From: Takashimella koratensis
Taxonomy: Eukaryota; Basidiomycota; Tremellomycetes; Trichosporonales; Tetragoniomycetaceae
DNA: 64,000 nt
Assembly (NCBI GenBank): GCA_003116875.1
Contig: BCKT01000014.1
Span: 194,149 to 258,148 of the forward strand
Reading direction: 5' to 3'
A program made the translations under genes and the position numbers. Under the pieces are notes generated by a model. It searched no databases and had not been told where the DNA came from. It was given only the letters and a program-made list of their open reading frames with translations. Of the stretch, positions 58,397-64,000 are shown piece after piece (positions within the stretch are counted from its first letter, which is position 1; the number at the start of each line of letters is the position of its first letter).

Positions 58397-60973
58397 CTAC
58401 TCATCCGAGGCATCACTGCTATATGCCAACGCAGCGTTTAACAGCTCATGCTTGCGCTTCCTGACCAAGTCTGCCGAACTCGACGTCGCTCGCGAAACCG
58501 AGGTGGCTTGGGTTTCGCCCATTGCGACCGAGGGGGAAGACGAGGCTGGACCCGAGGGGAGCGAGGAGGAGGGCACGGGCGGGGCAGGAGATGCTTCGAC
58601 ATCGATATCGATTTGAGCGTCGGGGTTGGGGTCGGCGGTGGAGGTGCTGGGCTGGCGAGATTTGGACCTAGACTTGATTGTACGCTGGTGGATCGCTCGC
58701 TCGATGATCGCTTTACCGGTTGTGGGCGACATCACCTCCACGCTCGAACTGGAGTCGCTAGCCGGTTTATCCATCTTGGAGTCCTCCCCGTCGGGCGACT
58801 CGCTCTTGGTGACATCCCTCATCTTTAACCTGGTGAAATGGTGGAAAGATGGCCACTCGCCGAGGCCAAGGGGAAGCGGCTCGCGTTCTCGGGTTCGTGG
58901 CGTGGAGCTCTGCCCGGGTGTAGGTGGTTGACGCTGAGAAGGTCGAGCAGACCGAGTGTTGGGCTTGGCTTTCTTCTTGTGGCTTGGCTTCTTCCCATCA
59001 GCGGCCCCGCTCGATCCCACCCCATTCCCAGACGACTCATCGATTGGCAACACCTCGATCGAGCTTGACCCGGCTTCATCGACGGCGAGGTCCACCTCCA
59101 CTGAAGACTGCTGTGCCGGCTTGCTCGCGCCCGACAAAGCCAAATCGCTGTGGCGTTCGGTGTGACCGTTGTAAAAGCCTCCGGGCGATATGATGTCCCT
59201 TCCGTCCTTCGTTGGGGGGGAGGAGAATGGCGCGGGTTGTGCAACGTGGCTTGGCTGGAGATACGGTCGATGATCTTCCCAGCGTGACGGGCCTGCTTGT
59301 CCACTCGCGCCGTCCGAAGGACTCGGCCGTGACACTGTTGGAGGCGGGTTGTGGAAGGAATCGCTAGATTGGTTAACGATGGGAGAGGAGAACAACTCCT
59401 GCGGGGATGGACCGATCGCTCGCTGACTGTGGCTCTGATCGAATGAGAATGTGCGTGTCCTCTCGAACGGTGTAGGGGTTGGTGGGTGTTGAAAGTGAGG
59501 TGGGTATATTGGTGGAGTGCCTGTGGTGTGGTCCCGCTGAGAGTAAAGCGAGGGCTGTTGAGAGAATGTGTTGGGATTTGCCACGGAGGGCAAGGACCAG
59601 CGATCCTGCGACATCGGGAATCCTGTAGAGCCCTGGGAGTGCCCCTCTACCTTCATCTGAGTTGCAAAGGCGAAGGTAGATTGTTGTGCTTTGAGCCAGG
59701 TGAGATCGTCGTGGAGAGCGACCATCATCCGCTCTACCTCTACCGGACGTCGAGGATGCTCGGCAGCCCTCGACATCTGTTGGATCGTTCCTTCGATCCG
59801 GCCGATACCTTGAAGTACGCTGTCGTATCCTGCTCCAGGACCGGGAGTGGGGGAACGGTGGCAGTCGTGCTCGTTTGCCTTGCGCATAAGCATTTGCATG
59901 CTTTGATCGAATACGGTCACTCTCTCAAGAGCCAGCGGGAGCTGTTGTAGGGCTGGAGCGACAGCCCCAAGCTCTGCGAGAGGGCCGAGGCTTTCGACAA
60001 GCTGATTGGCGAGAGCGTTCATTGGCTGTGAACTCGTTAGCTGCAGGCAAAAAACGAAAGATAGCTGCCAGACTTACTTTCTCGCCTGCGGTTTGGGTCA
60101 GACGTTCAATCCTCGCCGCCTCATCTCGAGCGACCATTGCCGCGTTCAGCTCTGCGAACTTGGGCAAGAGCTGCGCCGACGTCTGCGCCGCCATTTGCGA
60201 TACGAGCTCCGAGGCGAGTTTGGCGGGGAGGGCGTCCAACTTGGCTGACATCGTGGCCATGAAGCTATCGAGGGACTCGCCAAGTGCTATGGTGGGACAG
60301 GTGAGGTGGTTGTCAGCAACAGTCTGGTCGCCAGTGTAAGGTGGTGAGGACTTACGAGCCAGCTCGTCTTTCAAGTCTTCACGCGTGGGCAGGGCTCGGA
60401 CGCTTGTGGAGAGGTCGTGGAGATTGTCACGAAGACCTTGGAAGATCTCACTCTCGGGCAGCGTCTCGAGAGATGCCGACATTTCTGCAAGGGGCGATTC
60501 AGCTTCCACACACACTATAGGAGGGTCAGGGCAGCTATAGAGTCCCTCGATGCCTCACCTGAAAGGGTCTCCATGATCTTGGTGGTGACAAGGCTCTTCG
60601 GCTGTTGCCGGGTCTGTTGATAAACCTCGCTCGCTTGTCGGGGTTGAGACGGGGGCGGAAGTGGTGTCGGTGCTCGAGACTGTTCCATTGGCGGTCGATA
60701 GGTATCGTTAAGGTGTGGACGAGTCTGCGGGGCTGTAGGGGTACGGGGACCAGGCATGCGCTGGGACGAGGAGGGAATTGAAGATGAGTCGAAGAGAGGT
60801 TGAGCTCGTCGCTGGTTGGGAGGAGCGAGAGAGTCTTCTTGGCTCTCTTCGAAGGTGCTGGGAGGGATGATTGAAGTAGGAGGAAGGATAGGCTGGGGCT
60901 GACCGGTGGCCCGACGAAGGTGCGTGGGCCAGTCAGGGGCGGGAGTGGTGCGGGGATAGTACCCGTTGTGCAT
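58397..60973 (-). CDS. Unrecognised low-complexity protein with a central coiled-coil region
   Basis: Four exons (60973-60559, 60514-60356, 60286-60078, 60025-58397) join to 803 residues in phase. Residues 1-~140 are Pro/Gln/Ser-rich and disordered. Residues ~140-330 are helical and heptad-like (SASLETLPESEIFQGLRDNL, SFMATMSAKLDALPAKLASEL, ALANQLVESLGPLAELGAV, RIEGTIQQMSRAAEH). The rest is Ser/Pro/Thr-rich with basic, nuclear-type patches (HKKKAKP, SRSKSRQPS). The end, LVRKRKHELLNAALAYSSDASDE, looks like a conserved short helix. I recognise no family. A nuclear scaffold or spindle-type protein is only a guess. Confidence 0.7.
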
Positions 60974-62168
60974 GATGACAAAGATAGGAGGGGGATCCGG
61001 ATGTGTGAGGAAGGTTAGAACAGGTCAGAGGGATGAGGAAGCGTGAGATGAAGAGATGGAGAGATGCGGTGAGTGATATAGTGGGAGCAGGTGGAAGTAG
61101 GTACGGTGCAGAGGTGTAGAGTAGCTAGAGGAGTGAAAGAGAGAGAAGGAATGAGACGAGGAAGAAGTAGGTGGAGCGAGGTGAGGAGCTGGAGGGAGGT
61201 AGGGTTGCGAAAGCAGCTGGGCGATGGCAGAGTGAGGTGGGTAGTGAGAGAGAGGAAGGAAAGAGGAGAGTGAGGAAATGAGGGTGTAGTGAATGAGAAG
61301 ATGAAGGTGAAGGATGAGGGGAGAAAGATGAGGAGGAAGAGGGGGAAGAGAGGGGAGAGAGAGGGAAGGTAATTGTGAGATGGAAGGTGGACGGTGGAAG
61401 GTGCGATGGGGATGGAAGATGGTCCATGTCCGGTGTGCAATGAGGACCGAGTATTAGGCTAGATGATCGACATCTCTCGCCCTGGCAATCAATCAGGCAA
61501 TCAATCAAATCCACACAAATGTAGCTCGAGGCGAGAGGAGGAAGAGCAAGGAGGAGGGAAGTGCAAGTGGGGAAAGCAAAGGAGTGTAGCTAGGGCGATC
61601 ATGATGGCCAAAGGATGCACCCATCATTTCACCCGGGCACCAACATGCTCGCTTGCCTGCCTGCAAGCTACAATCTGCTTCCTAACGGTCTCCACCTTGA
61701 TATCTATACCACCAACACTCAACTGCCACCTCTCACATCTACACCCCACACCCATTCTCTCCCGTCTCCAGCCCAGCCGTCGGGCGTTTCGTTTCGTGTT
61801 CCACCCAAACCTATCCTTTACCCAGATCCATCCGGCCAATTATGCCACACTCAGTGACGTCAAGAAATCTACCCAAATCCCAATGACGATCTGACTCCAG
61901 CGTAGCGGTACTTGCCCCCCTGCTGACCATGGGCCCCATCCACCGGAATGCAAGACATCATCGCTCAAGGCACCATGACACTCATCGTGTTGACGTGAGC
62001 TCCATGTCTACCCAGTTCAAACACCGCAAGCCGGAGTACGTAGTGCCGTTGCCTGCCCTAGCTCGTGGGAGCATGCAGATATATAACCCCCCCACCCCCC
62101 CTGGCTCGACCACGGTTTGGCCTCTCCCTCCTTCCACTTAAAAGTTCACCACACTCTATTGATTCACG
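60974..62168. other. 1.2 kb divergent spacer
   Basis: It lies between the starts of the unrecognised protein and the zinc alcohol dehydrogenase. The left half is purine-rich on the plus strand. Two copies of a CAATCAATCA segment lie near 61485-61507. A TATATAA-like element (ATATATAACC) near 62077 lies about 90 nt upstream of the dehydrogenase ATG and may be its TATA box. Confidence 0.5.
62077..62087 (+). promoter_or_regulatory. Possible TATA box of the zinc alcohol dehydrogenase gene
   Basis: ATATATAA about 85-90 nt upstream of the ATG at 62169, in an otherwise GC-rich context. Confidence 0.4.
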
Positions 62169-64000
62169 ATGCAGACAACAGTTAACAAGATCCAAGATGC
62201 CATGGGGCCTGTCGACAGTGAGCCAACTTCTCTTGCTTCAATCCTACCTCCCCTGTCCGCCCCGTCCTCGCCCTCAGCATTTTCCCCCTCCCCCCCCCCC
62301 CCCCCCTTTTTTTCGACCGGTGCTCACTTTAACCCAGCGGCCACCACGCCTTCATACAAACACCGCGAGGGCGGCGAGACCATGCGTGCCCTCGCATGGT
62401 TTGGTACCAAGGACGTGAGGATGGTGGACGCCCCGATCCCTGATATCACCGAGGACACGGACGTCATTGTCCGAGTTACCGGTACGACCATTTGCGGTTC
62501 CGATCTCCACGTGAGTACAGATCGAGTTCAGTCTCTCTGTTTCGAGTGTAGCCAGGCTGACGATCGTGGGAAGTTGTACCACTCAGAGATGCTGGGGTTG
62601 CAGAAGGGCGATATCCTCGGACACGAGTTCATGTGAGTCTTGAGCGAGGTGGCAACATCGATGGGTTACTTGGCATCAGGGCTTGCAGTGGGACAGAGCT
62701 TGGCGTGACTTGAGGCTACACTTGAGGCAATAGAAGCTCTCACTGATATATCCAGGGGCAAGATCGATCGCGTGGGAAAAAGCGTGACCACCCTCCAACC
62801 GGGAGACAAAGTCGTCGTCTCATTCCAAACCGCATGCGGGACTTGCAAGTATTGTCAGAAGAAATGGTCATCGATGTGCGACCGAACCAACAACTCGTCT
62901 ATGATGGCAAACATGTATGGCCAGCGGGATGCAGGTTTCTTCGGGTACGTTTTGGGCTTTCGATGTTTCGAGAAGTGCAGATGCTGAAGGAGCTGGGTCG
63001 CAGGTACGGTCACCTTACCGGAGGTTTCCCCGGTGGTCAGTCCGAGTACGTCCGCGTCCCGTTCGGCGAGGTCAACTGCCTCAAGGTGCCCGAGGGTCTT
63101 TCCGGTAAGCGTTGTTTTTGAGTCAGCTTTTTGGCTGTCGAACACTTGTTGACCGATTCGTCCAGACGAACAAGTTCTCTGTAAGTAGCTGAACTGTTTA
63201 TCTATGGCTATGCCGATCATATGCTGAGACAGGATATGGCAGACTTGTCTGATGTCCTACCGACGTCGTATCACTCCATCGTCGACACGGGTGTCAAGGA
63301 GGGCGACATCGTGGCTGTCTGGGGGTGAGTCGGTCCTTGCCTTGAACGTACAACGGGCGTCCGTCTCACTGATCCCCTCTCTAGTCTCGGACCGATCGGA
63401 GTGAGCACTCAGCCTCATGGCTTCAGAGTGAACATTGCTAATTTCCTCTACAGCAATGCTGTGTGCGTTGGGCATTGCTCAAGGGCGCCAAGAAGGTGTA
63501 TGCGATCGATACGGTCCCCAGCCGGTTGGCCCTCGCCAAGAGGGTCGGTAACGTCGAGGTGATCGACTTCAAAGCGCAGGACGTTGTAAAAACACTCCAA
63601 GCTGCTGTTCCCGATGGTCTTGATGGTGAGTTAAGCGCTCGTCTCGCATATATTTCTGTGGATATCTTTCGGTTGTCATCCTCGGAATGTATGCTGACAG
63701 GGCCTGTTTTGTCTCTTTCCTCAGTCGCCATTGACGCCGGAACCTTCCACGAGCCCAAGGGCATCCTCCACACGGTGGAGAAAGCGCTCATGCTCGAGAC
63801 TGACAACGCCGAGACCCTCAACGAGGCCATCTTCACCGTCAAGAAGTTTGGCCGAGTCGGGTTGATCGGTGTCTACTCTGGATTCACCAACCACTTCAAC
63901 ATTGGTGCCCTGATGGAGAAGGGTGTCCGTTTCATTGGGAACGGTCAGGCCCCAGTTCACTTGTACTGGGAGGAGATCTTGAATGATTATATCAAGACGG
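62169..64000 (+). CDS. Zinc-dependent alcohol dehydrogenase, GroES-like (runs off the right edge)
   Basis: Medium-chain NAD(P)-dependent dehydrogenase, nearest to the glutathione-independent formaldehyde/alcohol dehydrogenase group. Ten exons are visible and the last continues beyond 64000. Blocks seen: MRALAWFGTKDVRMVDAPIPD, TTICGSDLH (zinc-ligand Cys), GDILGHEFMGKIDRVG (His-Glu), ACGTCKYCQKKWSSMCD (four-Cys structural zinc site), GGFPGGQSEYVRVP, DEQVLYLSDVLPTSYH, and VWGLGPIGQCCVRWALLKGAKKVYAID (Rossmann fold with acidic residue for NAD). VAIDAGTFHEPKG and GRVGLIGVYSGFTNHFN follow. Exons of 15 nt (63166-63180) and 16 nt (63385-63400) are needed. A C17-like tract lies in intron 1. The substrate is unknown. 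Confidence 0.9.
62291..62306. repeat. C homopolymer in intron 1 of the alcohol dehydrogenase
   Basis: A run of about 16 C followed by T residues, inside the first intron. Its exact length is uncertain. Confidence 0.8.

Noticed and set aside
63454..63520. Reading AMLCALGIAQG as the Rossmann continuation after GLGPIG
   Set aside because: That frame gives RQEGV next. The phase-correct frame gives GPIGQCCVRWALLKGAKKVYAID, which fits the family.

Overview
The window looks like nuclear DNA of a basidiomycete yeast, probably Tremellomycetes and perhaps Trichosporonales (inferred from gene content, no search run). Protein-coding genes are dense, lie on both strands, and are cut by many short introns with GTGAGT/GTAAGT-type donors and frequent CTGAC/CTAAC-like branch sites. 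CT-rich tracts lie upstream of many starts. For most genes the exons were joined by hand, and the coding length came out a multiple of three where I summed it; this is stated per entry. No rRNA, tRNA, CRISPR or transposon was recognised.

Layout. 1-1247: nothing convincing. 1248-4377 (+): one gene fusing an AIG2-like gamma-glutamylcyclotransferase domain to a class V PLP aminotransferase. 4699-12120 (-): four loci of one unrecognised paralogous family, six repeat units in all. Two loci are head-to-tail dimers, and three units carry a premature stop or frameshift. 12477-16093 (-): complex I subunit NDUFS4 and Mediator kinase CDK8/SSN3. 16506-20780 (+): mitochondrial aspartate aminotransferase and peroxin PEX14. 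23272-26910 (+): secreted, membrane-anchored GMC oxidoreductase. 27938-29801 (-): NCS1 nucleobase transporter. 29802-34978: a 5.2 kb stretch without a recognisable gene. 34979-36776 (+): MAK32-like PfkB kinase. 37082-41923 (-): ARL2 GTPase and SAC1 phosphoinositide phosphatase. 42319-43999 (+): PCNA with a large charged insertion. 44556-47916 (-): CPD photolyase. 48157-50126 (+): ABHD12-like alpha/beta hydrolase. 50702-53112 (-): single-pass membrane protein. 53635-53744: assembly gap. 53888-56884 (+): TOM70. 58397-60973 (-): unrecognised low-complexity/coiled-coil protein. 62169 to the right edge (+): zinc alcohol dehydrogenase, incomplete.

Most genes are housekeeping and do not form one pathway. 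Mitochondrial functions recur (NDUFS4, aspartate aminotransferase, TOM70, possibly the photolyase), and PCNA and photolyase are adjacent DNA-maintenance genes. The candidates for undescribed biology are the tandem family at 4.7-12.1 kb, the fused GGCT/aminotransferase and the insertion-bearing PCNA.
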